Shown in pieces: positions 38,253 through 45,846 of a DNA stretch of 64,000 bases. The DNA comes from an uncultured Sinobacteraceae bacterium. GTDB lineage: Bacteria; Pseudomonadota; Gammaproteobacteria; Nevskiales; Nevskiaceae. Each line of letters starts with the position of its first letter. Within the stretch, counting starts at the first letter, position 1. The stretch lies in contig CAIJRD010000017.1 of assembly GCA_903822975.1 (NCBI GenBank), positions 104,393-168,392 on the forward strand, read 5' to 3'. A program made the position numbers and the translations under genes. The notes under the pieces are model-generated. The model worked only from the letters and a program-made list of their open reading frames with translations, ran no database searches and had not been told where the DNA came from.

Positions 38253-39736
38253 GCATTGACGCGGATCAGCCGACGATATCGGTCGTTCTTCACAAGCGAA
38301 TCGAGCGCCGTAACGGCGTCGCGCAGCGAGTTTCGGGTTCGAAGCGCCGAATTGATCTGACCCCTTATCTCGGCCAGAGCACGCGCGTGACTACGCGGAA
38401 AAGCGTGCGGGAGCCAGCGGGATCATTCAGCATCGTCGTGCCCGATCAGGTCGCCGTCGGCGTTGGCAGCGTGACCGATTCGCTGGTCGGGGTTGTCGAG
38501 CCGATGGACTTTGTCGAAATCAGGATGGCGCGCAAATCGTTTGAGTACGGTGGCGGCGACGGATATTTGCCAATCATCATGCGCGGGTTCGTCAGCAACG
38601 TTCGACGCGTCGAGACGGTCATCAACGACAAGCCGCGGCGTGACCTGGTGATCACTGGTTTCGACTATGGCTTGATCCCGAAACGCTACATCATCTATCC
38701 GCGTGCTAACTATCAAAATGGCACGGATTACCTTGCGGCGTTCCCATTACATGCCTCCGGCATCGATGCCTCCTATTTGGAGGCTAACGAGTGGATGAGC
38801 AAGCTGGTCGCGCTAATGAATGGCTGGCTGAGCCGTATGGTCGCGTTTACCCAGTACACGGCAGCAGTCGGAGGCTCGGGTTTCCTGCCGATGATCGATC
38901 TTGATGCATCGGTCCAGGGCGCTGTCTCGCCGTATCCGATGCAGCAGTGGAGCAACTCGCTTGCTGGGCTCATGAACACTTACGCCGATCTTGCGTGGAA
39001 CGAATTGTTCATCGAGGACCGCTATGCGGGTCCGACCTTGGTCTATCGGCCGATTCCGTTCGTCGATATCAATGGAGATTCGATTCAGGGTGTTCCGTTT
39101 CCACTGCTGAGGGACCTCGACCAAACGCCACTGGTGCTGACCGATGCGGAGATGGTGTCGATCGATATGAGCCGATCCGACACAGATGTTTCCAACTTCT
39201 TTTTGGTGTTGCCCTCGGCGTCCGACCTAACGGATCCAAGCGTCAGCATCTCGGCGGCGCTATCCGGTCAAATTGGCGGATCGCCGTTGCAATCGGATAA
39301 TCCTGACAACGACCCCGATCTGTATGGTTTGCGGCCGATCGAGGTGCAGTCGACGCATATTGCGCCGGGGTATGCCGGTCGCAAACATCTGGCCGATCAA
39401 GACGAGGCCGAGCGAACTGACTACCAAAAAAGTCTTAGCGGCTGGCTTGCCGATCGACGATCGACGCTGAGGGCCATGAACGAGGACAACGCGCTTTTTG
39501 AGAGCGGCACGCTCACAGTGCGCGGAAGCGAGTTATTGCGACCTGGCAACTATTTAACGCTCAAGCGGGGCGCGCTTGTTTCGAGAGCGTACGTGCACTG
39601 CGTCGAGCATGAGTTCATCCCGTTTCAGCGCTACACGTCGAAGCTCTACGTCGATCGCGGTACCGGCTTCCTGGTTCGGACACAGCAGAACGGATCGCCG
39701 GCGTACCTGGAGGGTGCGCGCGGGCCGTATTCATGA
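38249..39736 (+). CDS. Phage baseplate/tail-hub-like protein
   Basis: 495 residues. The N-terminal half has the pattern of gp27/GpD-like hub proteins: RVTTRKSVREPAGSFSIVVP, then VGVVEPMDFVEIRMAR, IIMRGFVSNVRRVETV and RRDLVITGFDYGLIPKRYIIY. The C-terminal part (TLTVRGSELLRPGNYLTLKRG, then YVHCVEHEFIPFQRYTSKLYVDRG) is like the returning hub barrel. It would sit at the tail tip, linking tube to spike. It overlaps the tape-measure-like gene and the following gene by 4 bases each. No other tail genes are seen. Confidence 0.6.
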   Translation: MSIDADQPTISVVLHKRIERRNGVAQRVSGSKRRIDLTPYLGQSTRVTTRKSVREPAGSFSIVVPDQVAVGVGSVTDSLVGVVEPMDFVEIRMARKSFEYGGGDGYLPIIMRGFVSNVRRVETVINDKPRRDLVITGFDYGLIPKRYIIYPRANYQNGTDYLAAFPLHASGIDASYLEANEWMSKLVALMNGWLSRMVAFTQYTAAVGGSGFLPMIDLDASVQGAVSPYPMQQWSNSLAGLMNTYADLAWNELFIEDRYAGPTLVYRPIPFVDINGDSIQGVPFPLLRDLDQTPLVLTDAEMVSIDMSRSDTDVSNFFLVLPSASDLTDPSVSISAALSGQIGGSPLQSDNPDNDPDLYGLRPIEVQSTHIAPGYAGRKHLADQDEAERTDYQKSLSGWLADRRSTLRAMNEDNALFESGTLTVRGSELLRPGNYLTLKRGALVSRAYVHCVEHEFIPFQRYTSKLYVDRGTGFLVRTQQNGSPAYLEGARGPYS

Positions 39737-40308
39737 TCCAGGACAATCGAACCTCGATCGCGCGGTCGGACGCGCCGGCGGAGCCATTGCTGTTCGATTG
39801 TCCCCGACACGCCTCGCTGCGGCTCACGCCGAACGCATGCGCCGGCATGTGGGACAAGGCCCGAAGCCTTCCTGATAGAAGCCTAGACCGCGTTATGGCT
39901 TGCCGCGGCTGTCCGATCGGAGCCGGGCATGCTGGCAAGCCCGTGCGGGCCAGTAAGCCTGCGCTGGCAAGGGCAGGGCGCCTGTGCCCGCGCTGCGGCA
40001 AGTCTGCGACCAAGTTCGTCTTCGGGCGGATCTGCATCTCCTGTTACAACCGCGAAGCTGAGTTCGTAAAGGGTGCGAATGCTCGGGGTACCAAGCCCCG
40101 GAAAACGAAGCTGCGGCCGTTTTACGGCAAGCTGATCGAGCAGGGCATCAAGGTTCGAGCGATCCATCTGGCCCGCGTGGCGTCTGGCCTCGAGGTCGCG
40201 TTGACGTTCCTGCCGCGTGTGGACCCGACGACGTTCTTGGTCGCCGACGCACGGGCGCATTTGCTTGCCGAGTGCGCGACCCGCTCCTACGACGGTCGCC
40301 GAACCTGA
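39733..40308 (+). CDS. Multi-cysteine zinc-finger protein
   Basis: 191 residues. Cysteines fall in pairs: Cys23 (CPRH), Cys36, Cys57-x2-Cys60, Cys85-x2-Cys88 and Cys101-x2-Cys104, enough for two zinc sites. The last two pairs form a treble-clef-like CPRC-x12-CISC ribbon. The C-terminus is basic and helical. No enzyme motif. It overlaps the hub-like gene by 4 bases and so belongs to the same operon. Confidence 0.65.
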   Translation: MIQDNRTSIARSDAPAEPLLFDCPRHASLRLTPNACAGMWDKARSLPDRSLDRVMACRGCPIGAGHAGKPVRASKPALARAGRLCPRCGKSATKFVFGRICISCYNREAEFVKGANARGTKPRKTKLRPFYGKLIEQGIKVRAIHLARVASGLEVALTFLPRVDPTTFLVADARAHLLAECATRSYDGRRT

Positions 40309-40343
40309 TATAAATCCGGTTCTGGGACTCGGGCGGGCTATAT

Positions 40344-40628
40344 ATGAGCGAAGAGATCGGCTACCTGTTCAAGCGCGCGCTGACCGGCTGCCGCCGGCTG
40401 CAGCTCCAATTTCCAACTGATCATCGGTTGGCGTCGATCGTCGAGCAGCTTGAGCACTGGGCAAGCTCGGTTGCAGATCCAAAACCAACGCAGCGCGTAC
40501 GGGCGCCGGTGAAGGTCTCGCGGATCGATCCGCGAGACATCCGGCCAATCGATGAGGATGTCGCACGCGATGTGCGCAGCGCGATCGATAGCGCCGAACG
40601 CTTAGGGATCATCGAAGCGATTCACTAG
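40344..40628 (+). CDS. Hypothetical protein before the integron-type cassette
   Basis: 94 residues. Helical, with a basic middle (RVRAPVKVSRIDPRDIRPIDEDVARDVR). No recognised family. Its stop lies 18 bases before the GTTAGGT core of the AbiH cassette, so it marks the resident sequence into which the cassette inserted. Confidence 0.55.
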   Translation: MSEEIGYLFKRALTGCRRLQLQFPTDHRLASIVEQLEHWASSVADPKPTQRVRAPVKVSRIDPRDIRPIDEDVARDVRSAIDSAERLGIIEAIH

Positions 40629-40646
40629 CAGCACCGCTCACGCGGC

Positions 40647-40653
40647 GTTAGGT
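40647..40653 (+). other. Integron-type recombination core (GTTAGGT)
   Basis: GTTAGGT fits the R' core consensus GTTRRRY and is preceded by CCGCTCACGCGGC, which resembles the 3' half of an attC or attI site. It lies 12 bases before the AbiH start codon, as expected at the 5' end of an integrated gene cassette. Confidence 0.65.
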
Positions 40654-40664
40654 TTCCTATAGCC

Positions 40665-41585
40665 ATGTTGCCCAACACTCGACTGCTATACATCATTGGC
40701 AACGGCTTCGACCTTCATCATCACATTCCGTCCGGTTATGCCGCCTTTGGCCGCTACGTGTCGGATGTTGATCCAAGCCTGCATCGCCTATTCGAGAATT
40801 ACTTTTCTTTCGATGGAAATTGGGCTGACTTTGAAAACACCCTGGCGCATCTCGATGTTGATCTCATCCTTGACGAAGCGTCCACCTACCTTGTTTCATA
40901 TTCTGCGGACGACTGGAGCGACGCATTCCATCATGACTACCAGTACGAGATAGATCGCATCGTCAGTTCGCTATCGGATGGACTGAAAAAGCGATTCACT
41001 GAATGGATTTGTAGCTTGCCCATTCCCGCCCCATCCTCTTGCCAGGTGCCGCTGCTCAATCTTCCTTTGCATTCGCGGTATCTAACCTTCAATTACACGA
41101 GCACGCTTCAGAAACTCTATGGTGTCGCGCCTGACCGCATCACTTACATTCACAACCGAGCGGTAGACCTCAACTCTGACCTAGTTCTGGGGCATGGCGT
41201 CAGCCCAAAGACCATTGCGTCCCTTAATGCTGGCGCAGACCTTGAAGATCAAGACACTCGCGTTACGCAGGCGAACGAATGCATTGACCGCTACTTCTCC
41301 AGAACTTACAAGCCAACTGATCGCGTTATCTCAACCCACCACGCTTTTTTCAACTCCCTGTCGGACATAAAGCGCATTTGCGTTCTTGGGCATTCGCTAT
41401 CTAAGGTGGACTGGCCGTACTTTGCACTCATTGCAGAAAATACCAAGGTGTACGGCCCACACTGGGCTGTCTCCTACCATGATGAGATGGATATTCAAAG
41501 TATGATGGGAGCGTTTTCCGAATTCGGCATTCCGGCCGCCAAGATCACGTATGCGCACATCACCGATATCCATCCGGAAACCTAA
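40665..41585 (+). CDS. AbiH-family abortive infection protein
   Basis: 306 residues. Motifs of AbiH proteins are clear: LYIIGNGFDLHHHIPSGYAAF at the N-terminus, FENTLAHLD, YLTFNYTSTLQKLYG, the HGVSP loop and IKRICVLGHSLSKVDWPYF. AbiH was found in Lactococcus as a phage abortive infection protein; its mechanism is unknown. The TAA stop lies inside the ACCTAAC core of an attC-like site and a GTTAGGT core lies 12 bases before the start, so the gene is packaged as an integron cassette. Lower GC than the flanking genes points to transfer. Confidence 0.88.
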   Translation: MLPNTRLLYIIGNGFDLHHHIPSGYAAFGRYVSDVDPSLHRLFENYFSFDGNWADFENTLAHLDVDLILDEASTYLVSYSADDWSDAFHHDYQYEIDRIVSSLSDGLKKRFTEWICSLPIPAPSSCQVPLLNLPLHSRYLTFNYTSTLQKLYGVAPDRITYIHNRAVDLNSDLVLGHGVSPKTIASLNAGADLEDQDTRVTQANECIDRYFSRTYKPTDRVISTHHAFFNSLSDIKRICVLGHSLSKVDWPYFALIAENTKVYGPHWAVSYHDEMDIQSMMGAFSEFGIPAAKITYAHITDIHPET

Positions 41586-41655
41586 CCCGGCAGTCGAGCG
41601 GACCTGCGCGAAAAGCCGCGCAGGCCGCTCACTTCTACGATCGACCGCATTAGAA
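41580..41655 (+). repeat. attC-like site (integron cassette recombination site)
   Basis: The R'' core ACCTAAC (41580-41586) is followed by a near-perfect inverted repeat: GAGCGG-A-CCTGCGCG (41596-41610) pairs with CGCGCAGG-CCGCTC (41617-41630), leaving one unpaired A, the extrahelical-base feature of attC. The expected R' core at the far end is degenerate (CATTAGAA, 41648-41655), so this end may no longer recombine well. Confidence 0.75.
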
Positions 41656-41676
41656 CCAAGTTGCAAAGGGGAAGCT

Positions 41677-42090
41677 TTGGCCAGTAAGGGTCAGATGACC
41701 GGCATGCGGGGCGTTTATCTAGTTGCCTCAGAGTTGTCGCGGTTGGGGTTCATCGTGTCGCCAACGTCTAGGAGCGCACTCGGGGCCGACTTGTTGGTGA
41801 CGGACCAAAGGTGCAAGCGTGCCTATTCAGTCCAAGTAAAAACGAACGCTCGAACCACCAGCTTTTGGCTGATCGGAAAGAAGGCCAAAGAGACAATTTC
41901 CCCGACGCACATCTACGTGCTCGTAAATATTCGAAGTTCGAAGAAGCGCGGTGAGTGGATTGAGTATTTCGTGCTCCCGAGCAAACAGCTATCGGTCGGC
42001 GGCTACCACGATGGCAATTGGCCGCACATCAAGCGAGAAAAGGTGTCAACGGCGGAGAACGCTTGGTCGGTGTTCGGCAGCCCGATCTAA
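41677..42090 (+). CDS. PD-(D/E)XK-like protein, probable second cassette gene
   Basis: 137 residues from a TTG at 41677 after AAAGGGGAAG; the frame is open to 41551 but upstream residues belong to the attC. The conserved-looking core MTGMRGVYLVASELSRLGFIV, then GADLLVTD and SVQVKT, gives Glu19, Asp38, Gln53 and Lys55, the E-D-QxK set of the PD-(D/E)XK nuclease fold. The next strands contain THIYVLVNI. Its place right after an attC-like site suggests a cassette gene. A nuclease role is inferred from the fold; the target is unknown. Confidence 0.7.
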   Translation: MASKGQMTGMRGVYLVASELSRLGFIVSPTSRSALGADLLVTDQRCKRAYSVQVKTNARTTSFWLIGKKAKETISPTHIYVLVNIRSSKKRGEWIEYFVLPSKQLSVGGYHDGNWPHIKREKVSTAENAWSVFGSPI

Positions 42091-42125
42091 GAGTTAACAC
42101 TTTGTCCACTGTCTAGATTGGCGCA

Positions 42126-42383
42126 TCAGACGCTGCTCGAATCGTTGCCCTTAGTTCGATCCTTGGGGGCCGCAAGCGCGGCTTCTGCAGCGCGCCTCTC
42201 TGCAATCAACGCTTTGATACGTGACGGGGTTACTTCGTCGATTTGGCTTTCTGGATAGGCACAGCCGACCCTACAATCTTGGTCGTCGAATAGCTCTGGA
42301 TTGGATTCGATCAGACTTCGACCAGCAATTGGCTTCTTGGCATCGGGCATCGCTGCAGCTCCTGCGGTAGGGTGCTCGCTCAC
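42126..42383 (-). CDS. Hypothetical small protein
   Basis: 85 residues, hydrophilic, with a CRVGC motif and a charged helical C-terminus (TPSRIKALIAERRAAEAALAAPKDR). It overlaps the upstream gene's stop by 4 bases, so it is the last gene of a minus-strand set. No family recognised. Confidence 0.55.
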   Translation of the reverse strand: MSEHPTAGAAAMPDAKKPIAGRSLIESNPELFDDQDCRVGCAYPESQIDEVTPSRIKALIAERRAAEAALAAPKDRTKGNDSSSV

Positions 42384-43147
42384 TGTCGCCGCGTCGTTTT
42401 GCGGTTATGCGCGATGTTTAGATCGCTACGGAACGGTGCAACAGCTTCACGGATTTTAGCAACTACTGCGATCTTCACATCCGGTGCGAGGTCTTCGCAT
42501 GCGCCGATGATGGCAGACAGTATGTCTTTAGCTTTTTCGCTGCTCATCATTGCGCCATACATTTTGCCTTGGGCAACGGTGATCTGAAGGCGCATCGCTA
42601 CACTCTGCGCAAATGAAACCGGGTCGACGATTACGTGGCCGTGCCCGTCCGGCGATACACGCATTGAGCAATCCCGCAGCGCATCTGCGTCGAGCATCAG
42701 CTCGCCGAGCGTTGCGATCAGTTCGGTCGGCTCGATCTGCACCGGCGGCGGCTTGGTGAAGCGCGTGGTTGTGCCGTCGCCTGGGCCGCCTGTGGCGACG
42801 GTGCCGGCACTGGGCGGGCTCGCCGGTAGATGGACACCCTCGACGGCCGCCGCGGCCCGGCGGCGTCGGCGCGGCGCGTCGGGCGCTGGGGTGTGGTCGG
42901 GGGTACGAACTTCGGCGGTGCACACCTGCTCGACCTTTTCGAGCGCTACGGCGACCTGTTTCTTCAGCTTGGGTGCCAGTTGAGTTTTCTGACTTACCCA
43001 CAGATCCCAGGTGCGGCGGGGCACGTCGGGGAACTGTTCCCGAACAGCCGCAATCGCGCCTGCGTGGTCGCCCGGTGCCGTTGACGCCAACGCAGCCTCT
43101 AGGGCCTCATGAACCCGCGCTCTAAGTTCCGACGCTTTCCCTGCCAT
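42380..43147 (-). CDS. Hypothetical protein with HTH-like N-terminus
   Basis: 255 residues from the Met at 43147; the frame is open upstream to 43324 but that part is Arg/His-rich and unlike a protein start. Residues ~20-55 (AAVREQFPDVPRRTWDLWVSQKTQ) could form a helix-turn-helix. A Pro/Arg/Ala-rich linker (~85-110) leads to a helical C-terminal half (TELIATLGELMLDADALRDC, then SFAQSVAMRLQITVAQGKM). Terminase small subunits and plasmid partition proteins are conceivable analogies, but I cannot assign a family. Confidence 0.6.
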   Translation of the reverse strand: MAGKASELRARVHEALEAALASTAPGDHAGAIAAVREQFPDVPRRTWDLWVSQKTQLAPKLKKQVAVALEKVEQVCTAEVRTPDHTPAPDAPRRRRRAAAAVEGVHLPASPPSAGTVATGGPGDGTTTRFTKPPPVQIEPTELIATLGELMLDADALRDCSMRVSPDGHGHVIVDPVSFAQSVAMRLQITVAQGKMYGAMMSSEKAKDILSAIIGACEDLAPDVKIAVVAKIREAVAPFRSDLNIAHNRKTTRRQ

Positions 43148-43200
43148 CTTTGCCGCCGCAGTCTTTGTCAGATAGGTGGCAATGATGCAATCACGACTAA

Positions 43201-43449
43201 GTGATTGAGCAGTATGGCGTTCGCGATCTTTGCCGAATCCTTGCCGCGCGGCTGTTGAGCGCCTATGGATGCTCAGGCGACGCCGACGATGTCGAGGCCG
43301 CGCTGGATAGGAGATGGCCGGCAAAGCACTCGGATCTTGATGCGAGCATTTCGGGATTGTCGGCGCACATGCGGTTCATCGCGGAGTATGCGCTGGCGGT
43401 GAGCGTGCCGGTTGGCGCCAAAGCTGAAAACTACTCGGCGACTCGATAA
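43201..43449 (+). CDS. Hypothetical small protein (doubtful)
   Basis: 82 residues from a GTG at 43201. Plausible helical composition (LCRILAARLLSAYGCSGDADDVEAALDRRW), but no strong ribosome site. The gene runs opposite to the small minus-strand genes and overlaps the end of one by 19 bases. It may be real or a by-product of GC-rich sequence. Confidence 0.35.
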   Translation: MIEQYGVRDLCRILAARLLSAYGCSGDADDVEAALDRRWPAKHSDLDASISGLSAHMRFIAEYALAVSVPVGAKAENYSATR

Positions 43450-43568
43450 TCAATCGCGCCGGATTCTGCATCTTGACGGAATGCTTTTGCGGCTGCCTGT
43501 TCCGCACGAATCCAAAGCTGCGCCCGATTGATATCGCTGGCAGAGAGAGCGCTGTCACCTCGGCGCAC
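43431..43568 (-). CDS. Hypothetical small protein
   Basis: 45 residues from a GTG at 43568 that lies 14 bases inside the end of the upstream small gene. The sequence ASDINRAQLWIRAEQAAAKAF looks like a genuine amphipathic helix. Coupled translation with the upstream gene is likely. Function unknown. Confidence 0.45.
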   Translation of the reverse strand: MRRGDSALSASDINRAQLWIRAEQAAAKAFRQDAESGAIDYRVAE

Positions 43569-43701
43569 CCGCCAGCATGCCAACGTACGCGTAAGGGTTC
43601 TCGCTGACCGATTCAATTACCGCCAGGCCTGCAAGCATCCACCGGCGTAGGTGCTCAGCCGTCACACCTTTGGCATTAAATCTCATTATCGGTTCGATCA
43701 T
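43555..43701 (-). CDS. Hypothetical small protein with strong ribosome site
   Basis: 48 residues from the ATG at 43701, preceded by TTAGGAGGCC, one of the best Shine-Dalgarno sequences in the element. It contains FNAKGVTAEHLRRWMLAGLAVI. The start faces the SRAP gene across a 95-base divergent promoter region. It appears to open a minus-strand set that runs down to 42126. No family recognised. Confidence 0.5.
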   Translation of the reverse strand: MIEPIMRFNAKGVTAEHLRRWMLAGLAVIESVSENPYAYVGMLAGAPR

Positions 43702-43733
43702 CACGGAGGGCCTCCTAATCAACCCAAGAGAGT

Positions 43734-43750
43734 TGAGCCTAGTTCAACGC
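43734..43750. promoter_or_regulatory. Candidate operator in the divergent promoter region
   Basis: GTTGA-N7-TCAAC, an inverted repeat centred between the divergent small-gene set (minus) and the SRAP-TIR pair (plus). A regulator bound here could control both sides. Seen by eye only. Confidence 0.35.
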
Positions 43751-43796
43751 CGCGCCTCTTTTCCCGTCGTCGTTCGGGACCATTACACTGATCGGC

Positions 43797-44462
43797 ATGT
43801 GCTCCCGCTACCAACCGCCGCACGTCCAGCTTGCTGACTGGGACGAGATCGCTGGCAGCCTGGCGCCGACGTTCGAATTCAAGGCTGAGTGCTTCCCGGG
43901 CTACGACGCGCCGGTGATCCTGAACGAGGGCGTGCACGCGCCAGTGCGCGCCTGCTTCGGCATGCTGCCGCACTGGGCGAAGGACGAGAAGCTCGCACGC
44001 CAGACCTACAACGCGCGCACCGAAACCGTCGCTGAGAAGCCAAGCTTCCGAAACGCCTGGAAGAAGCGCCAGCTCTGCCTAGTGCCGGCGCAGGCCTTCA
44101 TGGAGCCGAATTACGAAACGGGCAAGCCGGTCTGGTGGCGCATCCATCGCGTCGACGACAAGCCCTTCGCGCTGGCGGGAATCTGGGAGTCGAAACGAGG
44201 CGCCGACGATCGGCCGCGAAGGTCATTCTCGATGCTGACGATCCCTGGCGCCGGACATCCGATCATGGATCGCATGCATGCGCCCGGCGATGAGAAGCGA
44301 TCGGTCGTGGTTATCCCGCCGGACCACTATGAGCGTTGGCTCGAGGCGGAAGCGGATGTCGACTTACGGGATATGCTGCAGCTATTCGATGCAGAGCAAT
44401 TTGCCGCCGCGCCTTCCAGCGCTCAGCAGGACGAAGCTCCCGATCGCGAGCCAAGGCGATGA
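43797..44462 (+). CDS. SRAP (YedK/HMCES-like) protein
   Basis: 221 residues. SRAP proteins cross-link to abasic sites in single-stranded DNA through the N-terminal cysteine. Here Cys2 is exposed after Met removal (MCSRYQPP), and NARTET (72-77) and the Glu103 position of the FMEPNY loop (usually FYEW) are in place. The usual IHDRMP motif is replaced by GHPIMDRMHAPGDEKRSVVV (His154, His161), a form I associate with a distinct SRAP subgroup. The stop overlaps the TIR gene start (ATGA), so the two are translationally coupled. It could be phage- or stress-linked DNA repair or the sensor of a defence pair. Confidence 0.88.
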   Translation: MCSRYQPPHVQLADWDEIAGSLAPTFEFKAECFPGYDAPVILNEGVHAPVRACFGMLPHWAKDEKLARQTYNARTETVAEKPSFRNAWKKRQLCLVPAQAFMEPNYETGKPVWWRIHRVDDKPFALAGIWESKRGADDRPRRSFSMLTIPGAGHPIMDRMHAPGDEKRSVVVIPPDHYERWLEAEADVDLRDMLQLFDAEQFAAAPSSAQQDEAPDREPRR

Positions 44463-45673
44463 AGTTTACCGTAGGCGGCAATACGGTTTCGGGCGATAAT
44501 TTTGCGCGCGATCTGAATGCAGCGCTGATGCAAAAAGCGTTTGAAGCAGTATCAATTAAGCTTCGCGAACACTTCGGGAGTATTCGACATCCTGAGACGG
44601 GCGAGTTCGCTTTCGTTACGATTCATGGGCGTTCAATCGACGATCTGCGGGTTCATATCGAGGGTTCTGCAGCTCTTTTGTCGATCGTCAAAAGCCGCCT
44701 TCCCGTGGATTCAGACTACGCAATGACCTTTGAGCCAACAGACAAGCGCGGACAACCGCGCGTTTTCCTAAGCTACGGGACCGACGATCGGGCGATGGCA
44801 GAAAAAATTGCCCGTTCGTTGAGCGCCGATGGAATTGATACGTGGTGGGCAGAGTGGGAAATCGATTCAGGGGAAAGCTTCCGTCGGAAAATCGACGAAG
44901 GCTTAACCAATTGCACGCATTTTATGGTTCTGTTGACACCAGACTCGATCACTCGACCCTGGGTCAATGAAGAAATCGATGCTGGTTTCGTGCGAAAGGT
45001 GAGCGCGACGAGCCGGTTTATTCCGGTCCGATACCAACTCGCCGTTAGCAAACTTCCGCCGCTACTGGCCGGGATGCTTTGCCGTGAAATCGACGAAGAC
45101 CTTGTCGGGTTAAACGAAATAGTCAGTGAGATCTATGGTTTGACGCGTAAGCCCGCGTTGGGCCCAGCTCCGGTGGCTGTGGCTGCCCCGTATACCGGTT
45201 ACTCAGCCGCGGCGACGGAGATTGCTGGACTGTTCGTTCGCAATTCAGAGACGGCTGAGCCGTACTGTGTGGAGTTTGATGTATCGGAGATCGTCGAGCG
45301 AACTGGCTTACTGGCTGACGATGTTACTGACGCATTGTTCGAGCTTCGAGCATTCTTCAACGAGCACCACGACGCCTATTCTGCCAATGCGAAGCTTTAC
45401 GCCGAATTTGATAAGCACTGGCAGCCTTGGAATCCAGAGTCTGATGCGTTGAGGCTGGCTGTCGACCTGCTTACTGATTCAGATTTTCCGCATCAACCGT
45501 CTCAAATCGCTGAGCGGTATCAGTGGACGCCACGTCGATTAAATCCGGCGATCTTCTATTTAAAGGACCGCAACGCTATTGCTACGCGCGAACACTTGGG
45601 GACTTCGCCATTTATTACAGGCGGATGCTCGAGCACCGATGCGACGCGGCGATTCGTAAAGAGCCGAAGTTGA
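44459..45673 (+). CDS. TIR-domain protein, candidate NADase effector
   Basis: 404 residues, starting inside the SRAP stop codon. Three parts: an N-terminal ~95-residue domain (IKLREHFGSIRHPETGEFAF, with RVHIEGSAALLSIV), a TIR domain at about 100-228 (RVFLSYGTDDRAMAEKIARSL, TWWAEWEIDSGESFRRKI, FMVLLTPDSITRPWVNEEI), and a C-terminal winged-helix-like region (about 240-404). A glutamate in WEI-x-x-G (near 134) is in the place of the catalytic Glu of TIR NADases. Bacterial TIR proteins deplete NAD or make cyclic-ADP-ribose signals during phage defence. No Thoeris or CBASS partner is adjacent; the only linked gene is SRAP. Confidence 0.8.
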   Translation: MKFTVGGNTVSGDNFARDLNAALMQKAFEAVSIKLREHFGSIRHPETGEFAFVTIHGRSIDDLRVHIEGSAALLSIVKSRLPVDSDYAMTFEPTDKRGQPRVFLSYGTDDRAMAEKIARSLSADGIDTWWAEWEIDSGESFRRKIDEGLTNCTHFMVLLTPDSITRPWVNEEIDAGFVRKVSATSRFIPVRYQLAVSKLPPLLAGMLCREIDEDLVGLNEIVSEIYGLTRKPALGPAPVAVAAPYTGYSAAATEIAGLFVRNSETAEPYCVEFDVSEIVERTGLLADDVTDALFELRAFFNEHHDAYSANAKLYAEFDKHWQPWNPESDALRLAVDLLTDSDFPHQPSQIAERYQWTPRRLNPAIFYLKDRNAIATREHLGTSPFITGGCSSTDATRRFVKSRS

Positions 45674-45846
45674 GTTCGAATCCGTTCAGGCGCAGCATCA
45701 AAACTCTAGGCGCATCTGCGGCATGACGACCAGCGGCAGGCAAGCTGGAAGAGTTGATGGCACCGAATTGTGGTGGTGGCTCGATCTTAACCATCGTTGA
45801 TTATCGATCGATCGTTGGAAAAAACGGCGCGACGAAAACCTCAACG

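Noticed and set aside
43201..43449. Plus-strand 82-residue ORF as a firm gene
   Set aside because: Listed only with low confidence: it opposes the small minus-strand genes and lacks a ribosome site.
45523..45726. A +1-frame ORF at the end of the TIR gene, possible frameshift
   Set aside because: The TIR frame ends in a plausible TDATRRFVKSRS tail and the alternative frame has no recognisable domain; nothing forces a frameshift.
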